This document shows, in pieces, positions 1 through 12,700 of a stretch of DNA of 60,316 nt. Location of the stretch: the NCBI GenBank assembly GCA_026260175.1, contig JAKCWW010000761.1, positions 9,485 through 69,800 on the forward strand, given 5' to 3'. A model generated the notes under the pieces. It had not been told where the DNA came from, did not search any database, and saw only the letters and a program-made list of their open reading frames with translations. Position numbers and translations under genes: made by a program. The DNA is from Reticulitermes lucifugus (taxonomy: Eukaryota; Arthropoda; Insecta; Blattodea; Rhinotermitidae). Positions within the stretch are counted from its first letter, which is position 1, and every line of letters starts with the position of its first letter.

Positions 1-115
1 TAGAGGCTGAGTCGACCCCAGGGCCATAGTGCGACCGAAACGATTGTCAAGGAATTAATTCCAATGACACCATCGGGAATCGAACCCGCGACGGCATCTG
101 ACACTACACAGCTAA
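1..115 (-). repeat. tRNA-head SINE fragment
   Basis: On the minus strand GGGTTCGATTCCCGATGG is a pol III B-box-like sequence followed by a short unique tail. The copy is cut by the window edge. A possible second fragment lies near 57158-57184. Confidence 0.45.
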
Positions 116-609
116 AAAAAAAGGCAACATCCAATCTGGTACAAGACTTAAAACAAAGGTGTGCGGAGGTAAATGTCCATATACTGACAAATGAGCACAA
201 TTCAGCACAAACTATTAAGTAGTGTGATGAGAATAGAAACTAAGCATCTAGGCTCATCATATACACTGGAGAAAGCTGCTTGGCTTGAAGTAAATGTCAC
301 CAGTGGCTGGCCAGTTTGATTTTCCAGAAAAAATTATCCATTTGTGCCATACAAGGGGGAAAAAAAGACACACCAAACAAAATATAAGATGTGTGACATA
401 TGGCTATGCTGTGAAGACAACACCAAATTCAGGCTGTGATATGGTATCAATGATGGCTGTCTTTCCTGCTATGATGATCTGCAAGCATATCGCTCAGTAT
501 GCAATCAAGCCTACAATTAACAGACCACATTATGGTCTGTTAAAGGTTCCCTTCCCTTCATGGCCTAATTATTTATTTGTTAAATCCTTAAACAGTGAAT
601 CCTCTGTAC

Positions 610-777
610 CTCAACTGCTCTGCAATCACTTCCTCCCGCATTTCATCTGGTAAAGCAGCAAGGAAAGATGGATCAACACCCTCTGGAATCTCTGGGCTCA
701 ACCCACTGTTAGCAACTGCTGATTCTCCACCACTGCTCCCAGGCACTGGACGTGTTTCACCAGCCTCATTGTTCACA
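610..777 (-). CDS. HUWE1: HUWE1 coding exon 44 with first UBM (residues 3248-3304)
   Basis: A Ser/Gly linker, then [20 protein letters not shown] and VIAEQLR, the first of three ubiquitin-binding UBM repeats of HUWE1. The Leu-Pro within ALPDE is the UBM signature. It ends two bases into a codon at AG/GTACAG, so the gene continues beyond the left edge. I found no further exon in 1-609. Confidence 0.93.
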
Positions 778-3700
778 CTGGAATTTCGATTGGAGTATGA
801 AAATTTTGCAAATGTAGAAATCCATTAAAATTATAAAATGTGGTTAAAAAATGAAAACATCTCAACTGCAACAATAACTTTGCAACTTGAAGAACGGAAT
901 AGTGTTTACCTGTTCTCAAATGCAGAAGCACGTCTGTGGTTTGAGTCATCTTGGGGCTGGTTTTCCTCAGAATGGGACGTGGGATTCGAAGACTGCTCCC
1001 GCACATCGCCTTGCCTCTCGTTCTGGGACACACGCGATTCAACCTGGGACCTCAGCCAAGATGCGGCGGCTTCAATGTCCAACGGCTCTGACCCATTCAC
1101 TGGTTGCTGGACTCCATTAGGGACTTGGGCCTGAACATCTTCCAACTCTCTCACCATTCCCATCCCTGACACATCCGAAGCACCCTCCATTTCGTTGATC
1201 AGCCTACCAGTGGATTCAAAGGCAAACATGTCCACGGCTTCCTGAAGATTTCGTGGTGCATGTCCTGTCCTACGAATGCTGTCCAGAAGTGTTTGAGAGG
1301 CACTCCGAAAGGAATATGTGACTTGCACATCTTCATCCTCTTCTTCCTCCTCCTCATCATCTTCATCATCTGCAGCCTCAGTTACATCCATGTTCACAAC
1401 TTCTTCAAGAGGAATCAAGGGCGGAGGAGGTCCACGAGCAGGGTTCAGATATGAGTTATCCAAATCATAAGCTACCTCTGCATTCTCTCTGGCAACAGAT
1501 ACTGGTCCCTGCAAAGGGCTCCTTGCTTCATCACCATCCTCTCCGTCATCCCTGCCATACAAAGCTATCAAGGGCGGAGGAGGTCCACAAGCAGGGTTCA
1601 GATATGAGTTATCCGAATCAGAACCTACCTCTGTATGCTCTCTGGCAACAGATACTGGTCCCTGCATAGGGCTCCTTGCTTCATCACCATCCTCTCCATC
1701 ATCCCTGCTATACAAGGAGGAAGAAGCAGGTGTTACAGTGTTGCAACTCTGTGCAAGCATCGAGCCTAACTGAGTTGAGTCCACACTGCTTGCGCTGTTT
1801 GGATAGGAAGACTCATACGATGCCTCAGGGCAAGATTCAGACTCCGCCCCCTGACTCACACCACTCAGTGCCATCTGTGCTGCCGTGACAGATGGAAGAA
1901 TTTCTGATAGAGAACTCAGCAGTCCAGTGGTCAGCTGAGAGAAGTCTGGAGCTTCACTAACACCAGCTCTAACGTCTACAGGCACATGCTCCGTCTCCTG
2001 GTCTTCATTCCTCTGTTGACGAGTCTGATCATCTTCCTCACTAGGATCAGATGATGGGACTGTGGCAGCAGAAACAAGTGGCAGGCTCCGGCCTGGCTGC
2101 AGAACAGAGTCGATGATGGTTTCGACCAAATTCTCGGTGGCTGTGATGACATCTGCCATTGCTGCAGCAATACCAGCACGTGAAATACTTGTCTGAGTAT
2201 CTGCACCACTGGACGGCACAGCGTCACCGTTGCTGACGACAACCTCCATTGCAGCATCTTCACAAACAAAAGAGAACACCATCCTTACTTGGCTCCAGGT
2301 CATGCGAGTATATTATTGTCTACAATTTATACATTAAAATCAAATCAATGCAATCACTAGAAATGTACAGAAATCATAAGAAAACTCAACACAAGGAAGA
2401 CTGCTATTTTTCCCAGTTGTATGATGGATATAGGTGCAAGAAAGACAACAACAATAAACAACACTTTACTATGAGACATGAGGTTCTCACAATGGTGAGG
2501 ATGAAGACACAAGTCTTCTGGGATGTGACACTGTGTCACTGGGTGAGTAGTTTCTGACATTTCAAAGGATGGTAGTGTCATCATTTGCAGGGCTGTGGTG
2601 ACCCAGCTGAACTGATGTGTGACTGATGACAAAAAATCAGTAGGAACATCTTGTTAGCAGGACGGAAAACTAATGGGCCATTCCAGATTTAGCAAGACAC
2701 ATTAACAGATGTCATCCCTTTTCATGGTACTTGTCATTATTACAACAAAGACCAGCTGTTAAGCTGAACATTTACAGAATTTAGTGAAATACTCTTCTTC
2801 ACACAGACGAGCTGTCAGATCACAAACTTCAGTGACAGAGAGTGAAGTACTCATACTTGCTTTGGTAAGGCTAGTCATGCTAATGGACATAATTCAAAAG
2901 TCCACAATCCAACCATACTTCATCACAAAGAGTGTACTATCAATGCCAAGGTTTGGTGACAAGATTACAAGACAGCGCCTGGAAGTGATACACATAAATT
3001 CCTTCATTTTGTTGACAAGAAGAAGGAAAACTTACACTATGTTTCTATATCCAGGAAAATTCACTTCTAAGGTAACAATTTCACATGCATATATTAAATA
3101 CAGATACCTACAACCTCTCATCAATTTTAAAACAAATCCAACAATTTCTGTGGGAGATCAACATCTGTTTGATAAAACCACGATGGTTTCAAATTGCGTA
3201 AACTGCAGCACTGTGCTTATTGCACAATGGTTTCAGTTGCAAAGCTGTCTTAACATGCAATAATGTATGGTAACTACATCCTTACATGGAGGCCAGGACA
3301 GTAATTAGTTGTAGCACCAAACATGATTATGAACTACATTGAAAGAGTAAGACTCAACTATGGGGTTACTGTCTGAACTGAGGCACAGGCAGGCTCTCAT
3401 TGTTATTTCTCATTACCTATTGACAGTGACATACCTTCATGTTCATTTTTCTTTTCTTCTTCTCCTTCTGTCTTCTTTTTCTTAGCCTCCTCCTCTTCCT
3501 GCTGTTTTCTGCGCTTCTCTCTGCGTTCAGCAAGCTCAGCATCACGTAACTTTTCTAAATGATCCACCAAGCTGTGCACCACAGCTGATAAGACATGAAA
3601 GTGATAATGAGCACGGATTATTGGCTATTATCTGCACTTTAATATGAAGTAGATAATCCTTATTCTTAACTTTTACTGCCAATGAAAATAACTTCCAGCA

Positions 3701-6700
3701 ATATTTCCCATCATATCAGATCCACTTTAATATTATCCTTTATCCATGCCTAAGTCTTTCAAGCAGTCTCTTTCCTTCATATTCTCCTATCAAACCCTGT
3801 ATGCATTTCTTTTCTATTTTGTGCATTGACCACCCTACTGATATCTGATGAGGATTACAAATCACAAAGTTCTGTATTACGTAAACTTCTCAAACCTCCT
3901 GTCACCCCCCCCCCCAGATCCAAATTGCTGGAGCATACAGTTACATACGTACTCCAGCATTTGCATGGGTGGATAGAGGAAAACGACGATGCTTACGGAC
4001 AGTCAGCCTACAAGCTGAGATTCAAACTTGGTACCTCACGAAGAATTACATGCACTGAGATAGAAGCCGTGTTTTAAACTTGATGTGTTTTGTCTATCAC
4101 TTATTAATGAGCTTCAAAATAAAGTATACAGATTCAAGGTTCTTCCTCACATCAGATGGATATAATGCTGCAAGTCAAAGAATCAACAGGCACATTCGAA
4201 GCAATATGATCGTAGCATTATTTCAAAAGGCGCTATTATACAGTGGCTGTGTTGCAAGTGCCAGACAGCCACATACTGAGATGCAAAACTCACCAAGAAA
4301 CAGCATCATGAAAAGAAGCACACATGATTACGTACCAGTTACACAATCGGGACTGGAATCTCCATCCAACAGTTTGCACTCCTCTGTCCACCAGTGGAGT
4401 GCTGTGGGAATATTGTTTAACGTGGCAGCTAAGCTTGGACCAAACAGGTAACCGGACTGATCCTATAACACAGTGACCACATACTCTGAAAATATATGCT
4501 GAAGAGTCTACCAATACACGCACAAATATGTGCTAAGAAATCAGTGATTCAAGGCACAGAATTTGCACAATTATCAAATATGGCAGAAGAAAGAAACATG
4601 AATTATATGAGATTGAGGTTCTTACAGCACTGTTGATAAACACTCAAATCTTCTGGGATACGATGCTATGTCGGCTGGTAAATAGTTGAACGTCTCAGAG
4701 GAGCTCTCTGCCTCGCCTTCAGCGTCTAAACAGTTCCAGAAGACTGCTTAGACCTCAAACATTGAGACAGAAAGCTCCTCTGAAAGTTTGATAACTATTA
4801 ACCAACTGACATGGTGACATATATCAGAGGCTCAACCCTTCAAACATAAATTAAATTAAACATGTATAAAACGGATGCAACACAGAAGAATATCAAAAAG
4901 CACACTCATAAAAAGAATTTTCTGAATATCAAATTTGGTTTTCTTAAGTCCAAATATACAGTAAAACCCCCTATTTAATGAACTGCTGGGGGATTAGAAT
5001 ATATTTCACTAAATCGAGGTTTTCATTAAATGGGGGTTATTGTTTATATGGAGCTATTGTCGGGACATGAAAAAATCATCACTAAATCCGGGGTTTCACT
5101 AAATGCGGGAACGTTAAATCGGGGTTTTACTGTATAATTATACACAACACTTTCCAGCCTTGCAAGTTCACACTGTCACCAACTTTTTAAAAACACGCAA
5201 CATTTTATGTTTTAAAACAGTTATTCTCATGTACAAACCTACACGGCGTTAAAATTTTTTGCCCTAAACGGGGGGGGGGGAATATACAGAAGTTTGCAAC
5301 ATGCAACATACCACAAAATCTATCTGTTCTTCCTCTGAATTAGTTAAGATCCCCAATCCATTATCCATGACAACCACCCTTGTATCACGGAAGGTTGAAG
5401 CTAGTGCCTGGCTCGCTGATGCAGGCAGGTCATGAGCTGCTGGGCCCAACAACCTGCAACAAAAAAAGATTAAATCACTGCCATACTCAAGATGACATAC
5501 ATCACCAAAGACGTTCTGATTCAGGCAGCAATCCAACATACCTCTGTAGTATCACAGGTGGGTTTGGGTTCCGAGAATTCAGTTGGAGATACTGGTATCG
5601 CCGCTGCCGATTAGCACGCTGGGCTCGGGAACTTGTGATGCTTCCTACTTCTAGATTGTGACGTGCCATTAGTAAAGGATGATTTGGAGTAATGGGATGT
5701 AATGCTGCAAACACACCACATAACAGCTACTGAAAGCAGCCCTTGAAGGACAAATGTTGAAACTACAGTAGAACCCTGTTAAGAAGTCTTTCAAGGGACC
5801 AGAGGATTAGGGACTTCTTAAGCGGGAAGACTTATTAAGAGGGAAGATTATTAAAAGCAATAGGATTTTGGGACTTTAAAAATGAGGCTTCTTACAGGGG
5901 AAAACTTCTTATGCGGGGACTTCTTATCCGGGTTCTACTGTATATATAAATAATAGACACAGCTGCCTTGCGTCAATGTTACCGGTTTACTGTTTAGAAC
6001 TGGCCTGAGACAGCTTCAGTTAACAAGGATGCCACAAATAGTGATACACACCGGAGAAAAAGCAGTAAATAGGCCTATCCAAGTCTCCTAGTATTGGTTC
6101 AGAATTTTACCAACAGACGGTCTGAACAAAGTGCCCACTCTTGGCAATTCTGTCATCATGCGCCATGCTGCTGACGACGATGCACAGCCATAGGCCACCA
6201 AAGTGTTAACAAAGATGTGGTAAGAATTAAATCTTATTGAATACAGCAGTAAATGCTGTATTCAAACTTCGATTGAGATTTTTAGCACCAACACAACAAC
6301 TCCAGTAACTTTTCATTTTTACTACGAAATACTAGTTTTGTCTACTCTACTTACAGGTTTTTAGCTTTCTGTAGTAAGCAATGGAAATAATGCTTTTTGG
6401 TTCCTTGCCATACCATAAGCACAAATAAACAACCCTGAAATTTTACAATGTTAATTCCAAAAACTGCATAAGTTAGATACAAAAGTATACAATCATACAG
6501 CAAGCCTCCTACAAGTTTCGGCCTTTTCCAGCCATCTTCAGGGAGGTATTCGACAAAGCAAAACACAACATTGGCTAATTATGTCACAGACATGCGACTG
6601 TAGTTAAAAAACAGATGTTACAACTGTATAAAAATGATTAGAAAGGACACTGCCTCTGTTTTTAACACCACAATTGCACATCCATGCCATAATTAGCCAA

Positions 6701-9700
6701 TGTCATGTTTATCTTTGTCGAATACCTCCCTGAAGATGGCCGAAAATGGCCAAAACATGCAGGGGGCTTACTATATAATTGTATACTTTTGTATCTAACT
6801 GTTGTGCAGTTGTTGGAATTAACATTGTAAAATCATCTTACTGCATGGAACACGGATAATATTGAACCCTGAAATTCTAAGGCATGGTCATTATGGTGAA
6901 AGTACCAAAAATTACCTCAAAGGAAACAAATCTCTGTACACAATCACAAAGCAACATTTACTATACACACCATGCTGCAGGATCCTTGCCATCAGAACTG
7001 CCCACTCTCAATGCAAACCAAACACTATCTGCATCAAATAATTAAGACACTACCACACAGATAATCAAACTGTCATAACCATACGCATCTGCAAAGAAAT
7101 GGAGCCTAGCTAATGCTTACCATTGTTATCATTACCATTGAGTGGCTCCTCAAATATCCCAAATGGGAGTGGGAATGCATTTGTGTTCCATGGAAGGAGG
7201 GGCCCTGATCCTGATGGATCAGGATCAGAATATTGGATCATTAGGATATCTTCATTGTTTCTGTCCAGGCCAGGAATACGGAACAATCCATCATCTGATT
7301 CAAAGAATTCTAGTCCATCATCATCATATCCTGAACCTCCTTCTTCATCCTCATTGTCTCCTATAAACAAATGAATCTTATTCTTATGTCACATGACTTC
7401 TAAACCTCAAGCACAACTTATCTCACGAAGAAACATAACACAAAACACCGTCTCCGTGATTTTCACTGCACAGCCCCTTTGGTTAAAAAAAAACTCTGAT
7501 GAATCCTGGACCAATAACAGACTACTTTAACAAAAAGATGTGGTGGAAAGTGTACATTCATCTAAAATCACAAGAGAGCCTGACTGGAGACATTAACGCT
7601 AAATTTGTTCGTTTTAGGTGGTATACTGTGACCTGTTTGGTTTACAAACCTTAATTTCAGTCACTTCAGGTTCGTTTCTTTGAACCATTATGCTGCGCAG
7701 GGTTGTGCAAATAGTTCACGAACTGGAAAACACACATGCACACAATTCATACAATACAGTAGTCCCCCCATATCCGCGGGTCATACGTTCCAAGACCTAC
7801 CGCGGATGCCCGAAACCGCGGATAGTAGCGAACCCTATATATATGTCGTTTTTCGTTTACATACATACCTATGATAAAGTTTAATTGATAGATTACTCAC
7901 AATAAGACATTATCACCATTAGGAGTGATCCTGGCACCACGAATGCGGACAGCGAGAACGCTAGAGGCTAACTGTATGCGAGTAAAGTGGGCCAGCGTGG
8001 GTACAGAGGACAAAGAGAGATGAGTCATGTACTGAGCGTGACGGGGCGGGNAGGTTTCACCATGTTACTCAGAATGGANCGCAATNTGAAACTTATGAAT
8101 CGTTTATTTCTGGAATTTTCCATTTAATATTTTCGGGCCGTGGTAAACCGCGGATACCGAATGCGTGGATACGGGGGGTTCTACTGCATTGGTATTCAAC
8201 CTTTTTTGTTCCCGTACCCCCACATACAATTTCTCTTCAACTTTCTACTCCCAAAGTTGTTGGTGCATAATTCAAGTTATACACAGTCTATAATGTACAT
8301 CTAAAATAAGTTAAATAAATTACATACAAAACAATGTATTAAATAATAAGTTTTAAATTAGAAAAAAGGAGAATCAAGCTATTAAATAACAAATATATTA
8401 TTGCCTATCATATAAAAAGTAATAAAGGAACAAAGGTATTTTAGCAAAGCAAAATTATATGCACTATGTGGAATAAAATGAAACTAGCCGCCCAGATAAG
8501 AATCACATAAAGGAGAGAGAGAGAAAAAAATGGCGCTCCCAAATCGCATGTCCTTACGTCTGCGTCTGCTAACCTTAAATCTGGCCCTGATGATTCAGTG
8601 TTTATCATGAAATAATATATTTGTTTTTTTTTTAATTTTACGTACCCCCTAAGTAGTTGTCTTCGCATACCCCTGGGGGTACCCCAGGTTGAATACCACT
8701 GTTCTACTGTACTGCTTCACTTGTTATTCACATTTCACCTTCACTTACATTAATACCTTTCCCACATGCATTACAACTCAGATTCCCATACATTTAAGAG
8801 TATATCACCTATTCAGACAAAATTCAGTACATTCAGTATTTATATTTCTCACTGTCACTGTCACATACCTTCTGTTAAAAGCTTACATTTTTTTAACACA
8901 AGTCATGTTATATGATACAGGTGTCACAGCATTTCTGTGTAATACCCTTTACTGGTGTTCTAAATGTCTTTCATTAACTCTCACAGTCACTAATCAGTTA
9001 AACATGAACTTGGCACAAAACATCACATTCAGACAATTAATGGCAAAAAATGCAAGGATTATTCTGTGTCATTACCGACAATCTTATTCAAGTTAGTTAA
9101 AAAACACACTGCTATCCTTTCATTAATTAGACCCACCACATACCATCATCGTCGTCATCATCATCGTCGTCGTCATCATCATCTTCGTCGTCTTCGACAT
9201 TTGGTATTTCCTCTGACGGGTTTGTGTCTGAATCTGACTCGGTGCTTTCAGCGGCATCAGCATCCTGAAATTGGCATGTTTAACACAATATTGTAGGATG
9301 GATTGTGCAGGACATGTATAACTCTGCACAGAAAATAATGGATGCAAATCACAATGTAAAACAGCAACTGTGAGACTAAGGCATAAATTGGTAACAGCAA
9401 AATGAACAGGAATTAAGAGACCCAAGACATGGCCTAATATGAACATTTCTGTGGTAACGGTGATGATCACTGGTACTTCTTCATCAACTAAACATCAAAT
9501 GCTAACAGAAGACTCCCCTGCATCACACAGTTATGACCAAAATATTAGCGACCCACTTTAAAAAAAAACAGCGATAAAATAAAAAATAAAAACAGAAGGT
9601 TCCAGATAATACTCATACAACAGGAGCATGTTGATGCACCAAAAATGTATAAAACACGATTTGGGTTCACACTACAATGCAAGCACATAAAAGGCGAATG

Positions 9701-12700
9701 TTGAAAAAAATCACAGGGTATTTATTCCTCTGTTACCAGACTAGGCAATCATACTAATTACAACAACCACAACAAACATTTAATGTTTAAAAAAACCGCC
9801 CCAATTTATATCAGGTTCAGGTACCCTGTGAAGCACAGTATGGTATAACACAAGCATGAGGGTAAATACAGTAAGGCATGCTGAAATCACAAAATATGGG
9901 CACAAGCACACGTGTGATGGCAGAAACGTTGAGATCATTAGGACATGCAGGAACAAAGGGTGGGCTACAAGACACACAATGGAAAAACTTGCAACTGGTG
10001 TAATACTGCTACCTCTATTGCTCCTATTGGCACAGATTCTGCCAGCCAGACACATAAAGGATGGCTAACATTCTATGAGGTAACCACTTGATATACACAG
10101 CACACTATAACGGATCGTTCCTGTCGGCTACCTGAATATTGATTTGTGTTGTAGCCAGAGGGTGAACTGGTGTCCCCTCTTATACTTAAAATTCTTCTCT
10201 TCGGGAAGTTAATCTTGCAAAGTATTGTGCTGTCACGTCCTCAGCTAAGTGTTTTTGTGACCAATCACTGACTGGGGAAAGTTATTTGAACTTGGTGCGG
10301 AGAGACGCCAAAGTGTAGGAAACAGGGGGGTGGCACACGGAGGCGAGATGGTATTCGTGTAAGTATTATTGAGTTCTGTGAGGGAACAGAAACTACTTCA
10401 TTGATATTTGGTATTCGGTTCGGGGGAGACTGCTAACGGTGACATCTGGGTGTTCCTCTGCTTGACATAAATTGTTTGTTGAAACTCGTGCCAGTCTAAT
10501 TCTAAACCTGTCAGTGTGCAGCCACAGAAGCCTAAGCCCACAAGAAGGAGATCACAATAATTGTTATATATATATATATATTGCATGGCATAATTAGCAG
10601 TGGTACCAATTGTATTATGTAATAAATTCCATTGTTTGTGAACCCGGCCCAGTTTCGGAAGAACCCAAAACAAAACTTCTCCAACGACCCTGAGATTCCT
10701 TCATTCTAGCCCTGGATCACCCAGTCCCGAACAAATTCAAATAACACGGGGAGTCCGTCGACTGCAACGGTACTTGGGGAATCCAGCACAGATCGACCAG
10801 ACGGTAAGTCCGGTGTAACACCATGCACTGAAGTATGGCCATGGTTAATTAATGGTTCACTTTCAAAGGAAATAACTGGCACACTATGAACATACATACC
10901 GTCAAGAAGTACACATTAGCCTGATACACTACCTGTGTGTCATCCTCTTCATTTTCATATGCAGGGTTCGTCTGCGTTCTTACAGGACAATCATTTTCAA
11001 CCTGAGCAGGAGGGACTTCAGGCTCAATTCTGAAGGCGGAATTCAAGATACTGTCCTCATTGGAACCACCTTCCCTGTAACAAAAACAGAGTAAATTTAT
11101 GGAATTTATTAACACATTCACTGCCAAAGTCGACCGTGGTCAATTAAATATTAACGTTTTAATTTGCCAGCATAGACTTTAGTCGATATAAAATTTACTA
11201 TGCTCTTTTGTCTTAAATAGGCCACACACACAATAAGTTCTTTCAGGAAACGTATTTTAAATATTTATTAATCCCTAGCTGACAACTAGAAAAAAAATGT
11301 GCATTTTATATATAATTTTATATATAATTATATTTTATAATTTATAAGACGACGCACTAGTTGTTTAACATTCAATAAATCCCTGGCAATTTAACACCCT
11401 CGGGGATTTAAATACCCAGCAGTGAAAGTGTTAATAGTCATGTAAGTAGATCAATATGTATGCCACAACCTGTTTTTACATGTTGTAAAAGTAGATACAG
11501 TCTGTTAAACCAAACTGTCTTGACAGACAGCATCAGCAACATTTTTAACTTCAAGTGTATAGATATCAGCATGATAGACTGTGTCACAAAGGGCAGCAAA
11601 GGTGAGAAACTGGCAAATGGCAAATCCCCTACAACAAAGCATAATGACTCATCACAGCCTGTGCATCATTATTCAGCTGAACACAGTACAGAAAGGCCCC
11701 GACTTACGTAAGTGGATCGTTCGGCAACCCTATGCGTAAGTCGATTTTAACGTTAACTCGGAGCCATGTTTTATTATATACCTTATACACAATAATAATA
11801 ACTGATATAATGATAATTAATAATAATTTTAATAACAATTAATAAAACATAATAATAATTAATAATCGATACTGGAGTCACTGTNNNNNNNNNNNNNNNN
11901 NNNNNNNNNNNNNNNNNNNNNNNNNNNNNNNNNNNNNNNNNNNNNNNNNNNNNNNNNNNNNNNNNNNNNNNNNNNNNNNNNNNNNNNNNNNNNNNNNNNN
12001 NNNNNNNNNNNNNNNNNNNNNNNNNNNNNNNNNNNNNNNNNNNNNNNNNNNNNNNNNNNNNNNNNNNNNNNNNNNNNNNNNNNNNNNNNNNNNNNNNNNN
12101 NNNNNNNNNNNNNNNNNNNNNNNNNNNNNNNNNNNNNNNNNNNNNNNNNNNNNNNNNNNNNNNNNNNNNNNNNNNNNNNNNNNNNNNNNNNNNNNNNNNN
12201 NNNNNNNNNNNNNNNNNNNNNNNNNNNNNNNNNNNNNNNNNNNNNNNNNNNNNNNNNNNNNNNNNNNNNNNNNNNNNNNNNNNNNNNNNNNNNNNNNNNN
12301 NNNNNNNNNNNNNNNNNNNNNNNNNNNNNNNNNNNNNNNNNNNNNNNNNNNNNNNNNNNNNNNNNNNNNNNNNNNNNNNNNNNNNNNNNNNNNNNNNNNN
12401 NNNNNNNNNNNNNNNNNNNNNNNNNNNNNNNNNNNNNNNNNNNNNNNNNNNNNNNNNNNNNNNNNNNNNNNNNNNNNNNNNNNNNNNNNNNNNNNNNNNN
12501 NNNNNNNNNNNNNNNNNNNNNNNNNNNNNNNNNNNNNNNNNNNNNNNNNNNNNNNNNNNNNNNNNNNNNNNNNNNNNNNNNNNNNNNNNNNNNNNNNNNN
12601 NNNNNNNNNNNNNNNNNNNNNNNNNNNNNNNNNNNNNNNNNNNNNNNNNNNNNNNNNNNNNNNNNNNNNNNNNNNNNNNNNNNNNNNNNNNNNNNNNNNN

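Larger units (their letters stand above)
6440..6835. repeat. inverted-repeat element with hammerhead-like motif at each arm (E1)
   Basis: Arms share ACAATGTTAATTCC, AGTTAGATACAAAAGTATAC and CCATCTTCAGGGAGGTATTC and face each other across about 100 bp. The motif is intact at 6505-6546 (minus) and damaged at 6725-6766 (plus). Confidence 0.75.

Noticed and set aside
1260..1888. Plus-strand frames of 64-72 codons opposite exon 43
   Set aside because: Antisense shadows of HUWE1 exon 43; the repeated peptide reflects the 153-bp duplication.
2784..3263. 159-codon plus-strand frame
   Set aside because: Lies in a HUWE1 intron; composition looks like unspliced AT-rich DNA and no family is recognisable.
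10080..10850. LTR retrotransposon remnant
   Set aside because: Composition differs from the flanks, but I found no paired LTR, primer-binding site, target duplication or gag/pol reading, so I could not support it.
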